Assembly (NCBI GenBank): GCA_047637355.1
Contig: JBLIKA010000030.1
Location: forward strand, 1 to 30,353
Direction: 5' to 3'
DNA from: Glaciecola sp047637355
GTDB taxonomy: Bacteria; Pseudomonadota; Gammaproteobacteria; Enterobacterales; Alteromonadaceae
Length of the DNA stretch: 30,353 nucleotides
Below the pieces are notes generated by a model, which was given only the letters and a program-made list of their open reading frames with translations, was not told the DNA's origin and made no database searches. Of the stretch, positions 16,641 through 25,350 are shown one piece after another (within the stretch, counting starts at the first letter, position 1; every line of letters begins with the position of its first letter). The position numbers were made by a program, and so were the translations under genes.

Positions 16641-17933
16641 ATGAACAAAGTTAAACTTATTACTCTTTCAGGAATATCGTTAGCGGGGCTGTTGTCAGCT
16701 CCCGTATTCGCAGAATCAAGTCATGATATAGGAAGTCATGGTTACTTTAGATACAATTCAGGTTTGTCAAAAGGGAATGACGAACAAGTCGTCTTTATGG
16801 CTCCTGGTGCGGGTGGAAAGTATCGTTATGGCAACGAAACCGATTTGCACAGTGAAATCTCTATTTATGATACATATAAAATAAATAGTGATCCCGACGG
16901 TGCATATTTTCACATGGAAGCCATGTTCACTGTCCGATCTGTTGATGGCGGATTCTCTGCAATGGATTTTGATAATGCTGAAGAGTTTTACATTGAAGCC
17001 GGTAACTTAACGTCGAAGTTCGGTAGCCCTAAAATTTGGGGTGGTCGTCGAATGTTTCTTGAACGTTACACGACGGATATGAATGATTTTGCATTTTTAA
17101 ATACGACTTTCGCTGATGGCGTGCGTTGGGCTGACGGTGCTGGTATAAGAGATATTGCTGTTGGACCTGGTTTGTTAGATCTTAAGCTCGTTAGGGTTGG
17201 TTCTGATCGCGATATTATTACCGGTGAGAAAACGTACCAAACAAATTTTGATGTTCGTCTTGATGAAATTGAAGTTAATCCAGGCGGCAGGGTAATGCTA
17301 TGGGGATTAGTTAGCACCAGTAGCAGTAAATATGATATTGAAAACACCAGTGGGTTTGCCGTTGGAGTCGCTCATAAACAGGCTGACACCTGGGGTGGAA
17401 ATAACCGCTTTATGATTCAATATGGTGTTGGTTTGGCTCGAGAAGCCGGACATTCAAGCGTTGACTCTTCATTAGGACAAGTTAGAAGTACAGCAGCAGC
17501 TGACGACTTAGAAGATGCGAGTACTCTACGTATAACTAATCAACTCGTGGTTGAACCTAACGATTCATTTGGTATGGAAACCACCTTAATTTACGAATCA
17601 AGAGAATCGAAAAAGTTTGATGGAACGGATCAGTTATGGCTAAGCGCAGGAATACGTCCTTATTATTTCATAAGCGATTATTTCCGTATCCCAATCGAGA
17701 TTGGTGTTGATTACGTTGATGATAAAACGGCTGGTACTAGCGGTACTCTGGTCAAAGCCACGATTGCAGCAGAGTTTGCACTAACTCGCGGAGTTTGGTC
17801 TCGCCCTGTGATCCGTGCGTATGTTACCCATGCTCAGTGGTCTGATTCATTCGTAGGTCAAGTTGGTGGTGTTGTTTTCCAAGAAGATAATGATGGTCTG
17901 ACCGCTGGTGTCCAAGTTGAGACGTGGTGGTAA
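16641..17933 (+). CDS. LamB-family carbohydrate porin (maltoporin-like)
   Basis: Outer-membrane beta-barrel of 430 aa, the usual length for LamB. The signal peptide ends at Ala24 (APVFA). The mature start, HDIGSHGYFRYNSGLS, corresponds to the FHGYARSG opening of maltoporins. Other family-like segments are KYRYGNETDLHSEISI, FGSPKIWGGRRMFLERYTTDMNDFAFLN (compare [21 protein letters not shown]) and NFDVRLDEIEVNPGGRVMLWG. It ends in an aromatic-rich strand (VQVETWW). It should let the importer's substrate cross the outer membrane. It is separated from the regulator gene by 242 bp with no LacI-type operator visible, so it may be under the neighbouring CdaR-like protein or transcribed by read-through. 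Exact ligand unknown. Confidence 0.88.
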   Translation: MNKVKLITLSGISLAGLLSAPVFAESSHDIGSHGYFRYNSGLSKGNDEQVVFMAPGAGGKYRYGNETDLHSEISIYDTYKINSDPDGAYFHMEAMFTVRSVDGGFSAMDFDNAEEFYIEAGNLTSKFGSPKIWGGRRMFLERYTTDMNDFAFLNTTFADGVRWADGAGIRDIAVGPGLLDLKLVRVGSDRDIITGEKTYQTNFDVRLDEIEVNPGGRVMLWGLVSTSSSKYDIENTSGFAVGVAHKQADTWGGNNRFMIQYGVGLAREAGHSSVDSSLGQVRSTAAADDLEDASTLRITNQLVVEPNDSFGMETTLIYESRESKKFDGTDQLWLSAGIRPYYFISDYFRIPIEIGVDYVDDKTAGTSGTLVKATIAAEFALTRGVWSRPVIRAYVTHAQWSDSFVGQVGGVVFQEDNDGLTAGVQVETWW

Positions 17934-17955
17934 ATAAAACACAGAACCAAACATG

Positions 17956-17993
17956 GTCTCTCGCGGGATTTACCTGCGAGGGACTGGTTTTTT
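17956..17993 (+). terminator. Terminator of the porin gene
   Basis: GTCTCTCGC (17956-17964) pairs with GCGAGGGAC (17976-17984) including one T-G pair, with GGG/CCT extending towards the loop. TGG and TTTTTT follow. It lies between the porin stop and the convergent lacI gene. Confidence 0.8.
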
Positions 17994-18047
17994 CTGGTGG
18001 GGAAAGTCAATTAAGATTCGCAGATTCTAGTGCGTTTCAGCAGCAAA

Positions 18048-19085
18048 TTAACCTGTTTGTATTTTAGCTGCTGACGTAGAACCCCGTTCAATTAATTCAG
18101 GGGTAACGGTAATATTTTTTAACGGCTCTTCAGGATTCATTAATCTACTTAAAATAACTTCCGCGGCATTTTTCCCCATTTCCATTCTCGGAATGGCAAT
18201 AGTTGTTAACGGAGTTTTAAACATACTAAGATATGGCATGTTATTAAAGCCAATCACCGAAACATCAGCAGGACAAGCTAACCCCGCATTCTCTAACGCA
18301 CAAATACAACCCAAAGCGAGTAAGTCGTTACCTGCAACTATGGCGCTAAATGGCTTGTCTTGTTTTACTAACTTCTCTCCAAGATCTCTTCCTGAAACTT
18401 CAGTAAACCCATCTCCAAGAACAATTAGTGATTCGTCTAAGATAAGACCGTTCGTTAGTATTTCTTTTTTAAACGCCTCGTAGCGCTGATTACCGTCAGA
18501 AATACTTAACGGCCCCGATGCAAAGGCAATATTTTTATGACCTAAACTAATAAGATGACGAATAGCTAGCTTAACACCAGCTTCATTATCAATCACGATC
18601 TGGTCCAGTTTATGCGCATCTAGTGAACGGCCAACAGTCACTGTCGGTAAATGATTCGCTAAGCAATATTCTACTGCTTCATCTTCACGATAAGCACAAG
18701 CAAGAATAAATCCATCTACTTGCCTCATTTTCATTTTTTTTATTTCATCTAACGCGGTTGCTATATTATTTTCTGAATAGGCAATGAGTGGAGTGTAAGA
18801 CGCCTTACTTAGAACGTTAATTATCCCTTTTAAAATAGGCGGATAAATTGGATTCATTAAGTCAGGTATTATTACGCCTATGTTCATTGAACGGCCTGTT
18901 TTTAAAGCATAGGCCATAGTATTTTGAACATAACCAAGTTCATCGGCTATCTTTTTTACCTGAGCAACTAACTCAGGTGTAAGCATTCCTCTGGTTTTCG
19001 GATTAAGCGCGCGTGAAACCGAAGAAGTATTAATTCCTAAATGATTGGCTAAATCACGCAATGTTACTTTTTTTATCGATTGCAC
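18048..19085 (-). CDS. LacI-family repressor, probable master regulator of the cluster
   Basis: Transcriptional repressor of 345 aa, full length for the family. The N-terminal HTH is at residues ~8-27 (LRDLANHLGINTSSVSRALN). A hinge region follows (~55-66), then a periplasmic-binding-protein-like ligand domain (IGVIIPDLMNPIYPPILKGI, DGFILACAY, LGHKNIAFASGPLSISDGNQRYEAFKKE, AIVAGNDLLALGCICAL, VSVIGFNNMPYLSMFKTPLTT). The start is a GTG at 19085; no ATG is available in frame upstream, and AAGAGA lies about nine bases before it. The start codon itself lies in a partial copy of the operator GCAATCGATTGC, suggesting self-repression. It is the last gene of the minus-strand block and lies between its proposed target operons. 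The inducer is unknown, most likely the transported compound or an intermediate. Confidence 0.93.
   Translation of the reverse strand: MQSIKKVTLRDLANHLGINTSSVSRALNPKTRGMLTPELVAQVKKIADELGYVQNTMAYALKTGRSMNIGVIIPDLMNPIYPPILKGIINVLSKASYTPLIAYSENNIATALDEIKKMKMRQVDGFILACAYREDEAVEYCLANHLPTVTVGRSLDAHKLDQIVIDNEAGVKLAIRHLISLGHKNIAFASGPLSISDGNQRYEAFKKEILTNGLILDESLIVLGDGFTEVSGRDLGEKLVKQDKPFSAIVAGNDLLALGCICALENAGLACPADVSVIGFNNMPYLSMFKTPLTTIAIPRMEMGKNAAEVILSRLMNPEEPLKNITVTPELIERGSTSAAKIQTG
19072..19085 (-). promoter_or_regulatory. Partial LacI-type operator over the lacI start codon
   Basis: On the minus strand the gene begins GTGCAATCGATAAA. The stretch GCAATCGAT equals nine of the twelve bases of the palindrome found upstream of the three operons, including the full CG centre and one complete half-site. 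Binding here would block translation start or early elongation of transcription. The match could also be chance, because it is coding. Confidence 0.4.
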
Positions 19086-19311
19086 TATAACTGTCTCTTT
19101 TACACGATAAACTAATTCCGATTTAAGACATCAGTTGTAGCACGTGAAAATTAGCATTAATTTGAGGTTTTAAAATATCATCTAGTTTAAAACGTGTTTA
19201 AATATAAGTCTGATCTATTAATCTGCCTCTTAACTTCGTGTAACAATACTGCGATAGTTGGATTTTTAATACAACCATCACAAGCATTATTTTTGTATAA
19301 ATCAGGCTCCT

Positions 19312-19563
19312 TTAATGTTTGTGGAAACCGGACTTTGTGCCACAACCGCAGGCAGTTGCGGCCGGACTTAATTTATCAACAATGGTATTTTTCTTTAAAC
19401 CTTCGGCTAAAATTCCGCTACCACCGCTGATGACTCGTATAACCGGCAAACCACTTTCAGGATCGGTTACTAAGGTATCATCTGACATTCGTTGGAACAC
19501 TTCAAACCTTCTGGGTTCAATATCAGTGTCCATACTAATTGTTTCATAAACGTAAGTGGGCAT
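19312..19563 (-). CDS. FmdB-like small zinc-ribbon family protein with reduced Cys set
   Basis: Small soluble protein of 83 aa. The start MPTYVYETI, the segment FEVFQRMSDDTL, the linker DPESGLPVIRVISGGSG and a terminal CGCG motif follow the FmdB/putative regulatory zinc-ribbon pattern. In standard FmdB proteins the start is followed by CxxC (for example CEDCGH); here that site is SMDTDIEPRR, and only the two C-terminal Cys remain. I believe similar Cys-poor variants exist, so this need not be decay. ATG 19563 has AAGG about nine bases upstream. It is 118 bp after the E2 gene and may have its own operator-bearing promoter. Its function in the cluster is unknown. Confidence 0.75.
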   Translation of the reverse strand: MPTYVYETISMDTDIEPRRFEVFQRMSDDTLVTDPESGLPVIRVISGGSGILAEGLKKNTIVDKLSPAATACGCGTKSGFHKH

Positions 19564-19640
19564 AAAGTTGTGCCTTATTGTTTTTGAATTTGAGTTGTGC
19601 AGGTTTGCTGCTATTTAACCCAAATTCAATGCTTTAAGAA

Positions 19641-19669
19641 TAATAATGCAATCGTTTGTCACTAGTCAA
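19641..19669 (-). promoter_or_regulatory. Candidate promoter and degenerate operator before the FmdB-like gene
   Basis: On the plus strand GCAATCGTTTGT (19648-19659) matches 10 of 12 bases of the LacI-type palindrome. On the minus strand TTGACT (19669-19664) and TTATTA (19646-19641) lie 17 bases apart with this site between them. It may give the repressor a way to adjust the FmdB-like and lacI genes separately from the long operon. Confidence 0.4.
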
Positions 19670-19681
19670 TAATAACTTGCT

Positions 19682-21016
19682 TTAATATTGACCACCTCGA
19701 AGCATCATCTGCAAAGGATTTTCAATATAATGTTTAAATGTTTGCAAAAATTCGGCTGCTACGGCGCCATCAACAACTCTATGGTCAGCCGATAAAGTAC
19801 AGCTAAACATTGTCGCAATAGCCAATTCATCATTTTTGACGACGGGTCTTTTCTCTGACGCACCTACCGCTAATATGCAGGACTGAGGCGGATTAATAAT
19901 CGCACTGAATGACTTGATACCGTATTTACCTAAATTAGAAATCGAGAAGCCACCGCCTTGATAATCAGCAGGCTGTAATCGCCCATTTTTAGCTTTTTCA
20001 GCTAGGGCTTTAACTTGATTGGAAATAACCTCAAGTCCTTTGCTATCGACTTGACGAAGAATAGGGGTAATCAACCCATTCTCCGTTGCGACAGCAATTG
20101 AAATATCAATATCTTTATATTGTAATACGGCCTCATCTGTCCAACTTGCATTCACTTGTGGTACGTCTTGAAGTGCTAACGCTGCTGCCTTAATAATAAA
20201 GTCATTGATAGTTAATTTATAACTGGTTTTACTATTTTGTGCTTGCGCGTTCAGTTCATGGCGTAGGTTATCTAAAGCATCCGCTTCACAATCGATGGTT
20301 AAGTAGAAATGTGGTATTTGCTGTTTTGATTCTACCAATCGTTTAGCAATCACTTTTCTGACACTACTGTGCTTTATCACGTTAACGTTAGATGTAGTGG
20401 CTGCTGGAACAACGGCAGCAACTACAGGCGCAACTGCAACGACTTGTTCTTCGACAACTCTAGGCGCTTGGCTCTGTGCGTCGTTTATAATTAATGATGA
20501 GTCATTATTAGCCACAAAATGGTCAACGTCGCTTTTAAGTATTCGCCCTTTGGGACCACTACCACTAAGCCCACTCAGCTCAACATTGTTAATAGATGCT
20601 ACGCGTCGCGCCGACGGGCTAGAAAAGATACGTTTTGGATCTGATGAAGGCATCGATGGCGCTTTCGTTTGTTGATTAGGTGACGAACTTACCGATTTAT
20701 CATCTATAGTGGATGCTTGTTCAACTGAGCTACTTGGTGTTGATGATAAATCGTTAAGCATATCCATAGTCTCGTTTTCTTCAAGCAAAATAGCGACCAC
20801 CGTATTTACCGCAACTTCTTCACTATTGGCCTCGACTAATATTTTCCCTAGAATGCCAGAACCTTTGGCTTCTACTTCAATCATTGCTTTGTCGGTTTCT
20901 ACTTCAAAAATGACTTCACCTTCTGTCACTTTGTCACCCACAGCCTTGGTCCATAAGTTTATTGTTCCTGCATCAAAGTCAGGAGTGACTGCAGGTAATG
21001 TGATTTCAATTGACAC
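19682..21016 (-). CDS. 2-oxoacid dehydrogenase E2 acyltransferase
   Basis: Dihydrolipoamide acyltransferase of 444 aa that moves the acyl group made by E1 to CoA. Order: one lipoyl domain with the modified Lys43 in VETDKAMIEVEA; a Ser/Pro-rich linker; a peripheral-subunit-binding domain (FSSPSARRVASINNVELSGLSGSGPKGRILKSDV); an Ala/Val linker; and the catalytic domain ending with ADHRVVDGA, giving His412 and Asp416 of the active site. I take GTG at 21016 as start because GAGGAG sits seven bases before it; an upstream TTG would put that ribosome site inside the gene. It is 37 bp after the VOC gene. No E3 (lipoamide dehydrogenase) gene is present, so it must share one encoded elsewhere. Acyl specificity is not readable. 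Confidence 0.93.
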   Translation of the reverse strand: MSIEITLPAVTPDFDAGTINLWTKAVGDKVTEGEVIFEVETDKAMIEVEAKGSGILGKILVEANSEEVAVNTVVAILLEENETMDMLNDLSSTPSSSVEQASTIDDKSVSSSPNQQTKAPSMPSSDPKRIFSSPSARRVASINNVELSGLSGSGPKGRILKSDVDHFVANNDSSLIINDAQSQAPRVVEEQVVAVAPVVAAVVPAATTSNVNVIKHSSVRKVIAKRLVESKQQIPHFYLTIDCEADALDNLRHELNAQAQNSKTSYKLTINDFIIKAAALALQDVPQVNASWTDEAVLQYKDIDISIAVATENGLITPILRQVDSKGLEVISNQVKALAEKAKNGRLQPADYQGGGFSISNLGKYGIKSFSAIINPPQSCILAVGASEKRPVVKNDELAIATMFSCTLSADHRVVDGAVAAEFLQTFKHYIENPLQMMLRGGQY

Positions 21017-21053
21017 GTGATGTCTCCTCAATTTTGGGTGATATGCTTATCAA

Positions 21054-21596
21054 CTACTCTGCCGGATAAACGGGATGCCACAATTTATGACTGAAGTTTT
21101 GCTCATATGCTTTTCCATTAGGAAAACTGACAAGTTCAAACTGCAGTCCCCATGGACTTCTAAAGTAGATCCAGGTCTGGCCACCGCTGGGTCCTTCGGT
21201 TCGTATGGTCGGCTCACCCATAATGTCAACGCCTTTAAGTCTTAGGTGTTCCAACGCTGAGTAAAAGTCATCTACGTAAAGCGCAATGTGATGACCGCCG
21301 ATATCACTGTTCTTAGGTTGGTTTTTATTTTGATTTGGAGCTGAGTATTCAAATAGCTCAAAATTTGAACCGTTTTTACACCTGAGAAAGCGCAATTTAT
21401 TCATGATGGTTCTTTTGTCTACGCCCAATGTTTTTTCCATCCATAAACCATCATCAAAAGGGCCCAGTTCGTAAAAGGGCTCACAGCCAATGATGTCGAC
21501 AAAAAACGCAACGGCTTCCTCAAGGTTTGGGACAGTTAGACCTATGTGATCAGTGCCACGTAGCCCTGGCAAACCAGTGTTAGTTGATTTATCCAT
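21054..21596 (-). CDS. VOC superfamily metalloprotein (glyoxalase/dioxygenase fold)
   Basis: Protein of 180 aa with two beta-alpha-beta-beta-beta modules. Candidate metal ligands are complete: His17 (TDHIGLTVPNLEEAVAFF), Glu80 or Glu83 (NFELFEY), His102/103 (GGHHIALYVDD) and Glu154 (LQFELVSFP). VOC members include glyoxalase I, epimerases, extradiol dioxygenases and ring-cleaving lyases, so the reaction cannot be named. Its ATG overlaps the end of the E1 gene by eight bases and it precedes E2. Being placed between the two parts of one enzyme complex suggests that it handles the E1 substrate or a toxic by-product, such as isomerising an intermediate before cleavage. That is inference. Confidence 0.85.
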   Translation of the reverse strand: MDKSTNTGLPGLRGTDHIGLTVPNLEEAVAFFVDIIGCEPFYELGPFDDGLWMEKTLGVDKRTIMNKLRFLRCKNGSNFELFEYSAPNQNKNQPKNSDIGGHHIALYVDDFYSALEHLRLKGVDIMGEPTIRTEGPSGGQTWIYFRSPWGLQFELVSFPNGKAYEQNFSHKLWHPVYPAE

Positions 21597-23772
21597 TGAT
21601 TCCCTTGTCCTTCATCGCTTGTTGAAATGCTTGGCCAATTTCCTCTGCGCCAACATAAGCGGATCTTTCGAGCACTTTCGAGACATTTGGTGAGGATTCG
21701 CCACCATAAATCCGTCTGACGGGGTGGTCTAAATAATCAAATAGGCGGTTTTGAACCTCATCAACCACCATTGCACCGTATGAATTGGTCAAACTGCCTT
21801 GTTCTAATACAATGACATGATTCGTTTTACGCACACTTTCGCCAATGGTTCCCCAGTCTAATCCGGCACGGTCCAGAGAGCGTAAGTCTATTATCTCGGC
21901 ATCAATACCCAGGTCTTCACACACTTTTACGGCTTCGCTCACCATGTTTAAGTAAGTCAGGACTGTGAATTTGCTACCTTTTCTCACAACTTTGGCTTTG
22001 CCCAATTCAATGAAATAATCTAAGTCATCGGCGGCAGCTAAACCGGGTTTGGTATATAGCTCGACTGTTTCAATCACCAGCACTGGGTCTTCGCATTGCA
22101 AAGCTGAATTCATGAGGCCGACATAATCAAATGGCGTTGATGGGGCAACAATTCTCCAACCAGGCCACATAGCAAATAAACCAGCAGGATCCATTGAATG
22201 TTGAGCGCCGTAACCTGATCCAATCGCGATTTTAGTACGCAATACCAATGGAACGTTGACTGTGCCACCAAACATATGTCTAGCTTTTGCTATTTGGTTA
22301 AATAGCTGGTCAGCAGCAACTAAGCCAAAGTCGGGATACATTAGCTCAACGATAGGTCGGTACTTACCCACCATGGCCACACCGCCCGCTAGTCCAACAA
22401 AGCCATGTTCGGCAATGGGGGTTGGCACACAACGATCAGGCCATCTTTGAGGGATGCCCTTAGTTGCGCCATTCGTGCCGCCTTTTAGTTTATGAACATC
22501 TTCACCAAGCACAAAATAACGTTCATCGGTTTCAAAACGACGCACGGCCACGTTTGCTATAGATTCAATAAATTTAACTTTCTTTAAGTCACCTTGGTAT
22601 GACTCTTGTTCGATGTACTCCAAACCGTCCATTTCAGAAAGGTCTCCTCTGAGATCATTATCTCGAGTTGTTGGATCAGGCCACAGAGATGCATTGATCT
22701 GGCATTTACCATTGTCACTATTGGTTAATTTATTCATGGCAATATTAGTAACGTTGGCACAGTTATCACGAATAAATTTGATATCTGAATCGGTGACCCA
22801 ATTCAACTCCAACATTTTTTTCTCCATACAATCTATGGGATCTCTTTTGCGTCTTTCCTCTTCTTCGGCTTTGTCACGGTAACCAAAAGCACTGCCTTTA
22901 ACTCCGCCGCCGTGATGATAATATCGATACACATCAACTTCTAATACCGCTGGGCCTTTGCCGTCTCTGAGTAGTTTTTCAACACGCGACATAGCAACCC
23001 GAACACTAATAGGATTCATGCCATCGACTCTAAAAGAGGGGATACCAAAGCCTAACCCGCGTGAAGACATTCTTGTTTCACGTGCTTGCTCTTCTAAGGT
23101 TGTAGATACTGCGTAGCCATTGTTTTCAATAAAGAAACACAGGGGTAAGTTGTAGAGGGCCGCCAAATTTAACGTTTCAAGTACATTCCCAATATGACAA
23201 GAGCCGTCGCCAAATGCGGTTAGTACGATACCTTGCTCGTTATCTCGCTGCTTCGACCATGCCATACCCGCAGCGATAGGAACACCGCCACCAACAATAG
23301 CGTTGGTACCGAGAACGCCAGCTTCTTCCCAACGTAAATGCATTGAGCCACCACGGCCTCCAGAAAACCCAGGAGTTAAGCCCATAATCTCGGCCATAGT
23401 GCGATAAACTAACTCATGTACATCGCCAGAGAAGTCTTCGGTCGTGGGATCGAAACTTGCTTCATTAATATAGTTAAGAGATTTAGCTAGAAAAAGGTGA
23501 TGCCCGCGATGTGAACCGTTGACTAAGTCATCCGTTTCTAAAACCGACATGGCAGCAACCATGGCGCCTTCGTGACCAACACTCGTATGCAGGGGACCAT
23601 GCACCAAGCCTTGATTGTCTAATAGGATCAGTTCTTCTTCAAACGTTCGAATTAGATGCATATGACTCAACATTTTGACGCATTCATCTTTTCCAATTTC
23701 TTTCCAATCCGCGTCTGTTGAAGTAATTTCTAACCAATCAACATTTAACGAAATCTTCTTCGCCTTAGACAT
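21589..23772 (-). CDS. Fused E1 alpha-beta thiamine-diphosphate dehydrogenase
   Basis: Protein of 727 aa in which the alpha and beta chains, usually separate, are joined. Residues ~30-345 form the E1 alpha part, with the thiamine-diphosphate motif running from GDG (188-190) to ENN (216-218) and HTSVGHEGAMVAA near the substrate side. Residues ~400-720 form the E1 beta part (FIESIANVAVRRFETDERYFVLGEDV, TPIAEHGFVGLAGGVAMVG, IGSGYGAQHSMDPAGLFAMWPGWRIVAPSTP, DPVLVIETVELY). The linker is charged. Related complexes decarboxylate pyruvate or branched 2-oxoacids, or cleave acetoin (AcoAB). The family cannot decide among these, but the nearby SDR of acetoin/butanediol type hints at an acyloin-like substrate. 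ATG 23772 follows TAGGAG by eight bases. Confidence 0.93.
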   Translation of the reverse strand: MSKAKKISLNVDWLEITSTDADWKEIGKDECVKMLSHMHLIRTFEEELILLDNQGLVHGPLHTSVGHEGAMVAAMSVLETDDLVNGSHRGHHLFLAKSLNYINEASFDPTTEDFSGDVHELVYRTMAEIMGLTPGFSGGRGGSMHLRWEEAGVLGTNAIVGGGVPIAAGMAWSKQRDNEQGIVLTAFGDGSCHIGNVLETLNLAALYNLPLCFFIENNGYAVSTTLEEQARETRMSSRGLGFGIPSFRVDGMNPISVRVAMSRVEKLLRDGKGPAVLEVDVYRYYHHGGGVKGSAFGYRDKAEEEERRKRDPIDCMEKKMLELNWVTDSDIKFIRDNCANVTNIAMNKLTNSDNGKCQINASLWPDPTTRDNDLRGDLSEMDGLEYIEQESYQGDLKKVKFIESIANVAVRRFETDERYFVLGEDVHKLKGGTNGATKGIPQRWPDRCVPTPIAEHGFVGLAGGVAMVGKYRPIVELMYPDFGLVAADQLFNQIAKARHMFGGTVNVPLVLRTKIAIGSGYGAQHSMDPAGLFAMWPGWRIVAPSTPFDYVGLMNSALQCEDPVLVIETVELYTKPGLAAADDLDYFIELGKAKVVRKGSKFTVLTYLNMVSEAVKVCEDLGIDAEIIDLRSLDRAGLDWGTIGESVRKTNHVIVLEQGSLTNSYGAMVVDEVQNRLFDYLDHPVRRIYGGESSPNVSKVLERSAYVGAEEIGQAFQQAMKDKGING

Positions 23773-23826
23773 CTTTTTAACTCCTATGAAAATTTAACAA
23801 GTGTTCGTGGTTGTGCTCAAGACTGA

Positions 23827-25278
23827 TTACCATTCGATGGCAATGTACTTTTTCTCAATAAATTCGTGAATACCATCTTGTGCACCTTCACGTCCTATTC
23901 CACTTTGTTTTACGCCGCCAAAAGGAGCGGCTGGATCTGATATAAATCCTCTATTGATCCCCAAGACACCGGCTTCAATTTTTAGTGCGAGATTGAGTGC
24001 ACAACTGATGTCGTTGCTCATAATATATGCCGCCAAACCGAGCTCAGTTTGATTTGCCATTGTTATTACTTGCTCTATATCCTCAAAAGAAATTATTGGT
24101 GCAACAGGGCCAAATATCTCTTGTGTAAGAATGTCGGCGTGTTCCGGGAGATCGACAATAACCGTGGGTTCATAAAAATACCCTTTACGGTCTATTCGTC
24201 TGCCACCGGTAAGCACTTTTGCGCCAAGTGCCGTTGCTTGATCGACGAGTTGTTCCACTTTATTTATGGTTTTCTCGTTAACTAATGGACCAACATCGAT
24301 ATTTTCCCCTAATCCGTCACCTACGTTTAGCTTACCCATTTCGCTGGCTAACCTAGCGGAAAACTCTTGAATGACTGACGCATGCACATAAAATCGATTG
24401 GCACCGATACATGACTCACCAGCATTTCTCATTTTTGCGACCATTGCACTTTCAATAGCAATATCCATATCGGCATCAGCAAGTACTATAAATGGTGCAT
24501 TGCCACCCAATTCCATAGAGCAATTAACAATCCGTTCGCTGGCTTTTTTGAGTAATACTCGGCCAACTTCGGTAGAGCCCGTGAAGGATATTTTTCTCAC
24601 TCTTGGATCATCTAATATGGTTTCGGACATCAAAGATGACTGTGTTGACGGTATAACATTCACAACACCCGCTGGTACGCCTGCATCTTCAAGTAAACCG
24701 GCAAGTAATAATGCGGTTAATGGCGTTTCGCATGCAGGTTTTAAAATAACAGTGCAACCCGCGGCTAGAGCTGGCGCTATTTTTCTTGTAGCCATCGCGG
24801 CAGGGAAATTCCATGGCGTAATAAGTAAACACACACCAACTGGTTGATGCACTACCATTATATGATTGTTACCAGACGGGGAGCGCGTTAACAGACCCGA
24901 ATCGCGCACAGCTTCTTCGGAATACCAACGGAAAAACTCCGCAGCATAATTTACTTCACCGAGCCCTTCCGATAATGTTTTTCCTTCTTCTAATGATATG
25001 ACGGTGGCTATTTCCACTTTACGTTCCATCATTAAGGTATAAGCTTTACGTAATATTTCAGCTCTTGCTCTTGGGGTAAGTTGATTCCACTTTGGTCCTG
25101 CCGCATAAGCAGCATCTACGGCACTTATCGCATCTTCTTTTGTTGCTGAAGAAACCGCTAAAAGGGCTTCTTCAGAGGCCGGATTAAATACACTAAATTG
25201 GCTCTCATCAGAAGACTTTGTCCATTGACCGTTGATATAAAGTTGAGTATGCAGTTCGTTTATTAACGTATTGTTCAT
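23827..25278 (-). CDS. NAD(P)-dependent aldehyde dehydrogenase (succinate-semialdehyde type)
   Basis: Soluble oxidoreductase of 483 aa, the usual length, oxidising an aldehyde to an acid. Active-site residues are present: Asn157 (ITPWNFPAAM), Glu256 (MELGGNAPF), Cys290 (RNAGESCIGANRFYVH), the cofactor motif FTGSTEVG, and EIFGPVAPI. The overall pattern is that of the GabD branch, but its substrate in this context may differ: the aldehyde released when E1 cleaves an acyloin would be a natural candidate. ATG 25278 has AGAGAAA upstream. It is 72 bp after the M24 gene and 54 bp before the E1 gene, so it is in the same operon. Confidence 0.93.
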   Translation of the reverse strand: MNNTLINELHTQLYINGQWTKSSDESQFSVFNPASEEALLAVSSATKEDAISAVDAAYAAGPKWNQLTPRARAEILRKAYTLMMERKVEIATVISLEEGKTLSEGLGEVNYAAEFFRWYSEEAVRDSGLLTRSPSGNNHIMVVHQPVGVCLLITPWNFPAAMATRKIAPALAAGCTVILKPACETPLTALLLAGLLEDAGVPAGVVNVIPSTQSSLMSETILDDPRVRKISFTGSTEVGRVLLKKASERIVNCSMELGGNAPFIVLADADMDIAIESAMVAKMRNAGESCIGANRFYVHASVIQEFSARLASEMGKLNVGDGLGENIDVGPLVNEKTINKVEQLVDQATALGAKVLTGGRRIDRKGYFYEPTVIVDLPEHADILTQEIFGPVAPIISFEDIEQVITMANQTELGLAAYIMSNDISCALNLALKIEAGVLGINRGFISDPAAPFGGVKQSGIGREGAQDGIHEFIEKKYIAIEW

Positions 25279-25350
25279 CTTTTTCTCTAATGTTAGATAT
25301 TGAACATAATCAATATTGCTGAAAAATTAAAAACGTATAATTATTTTTCA

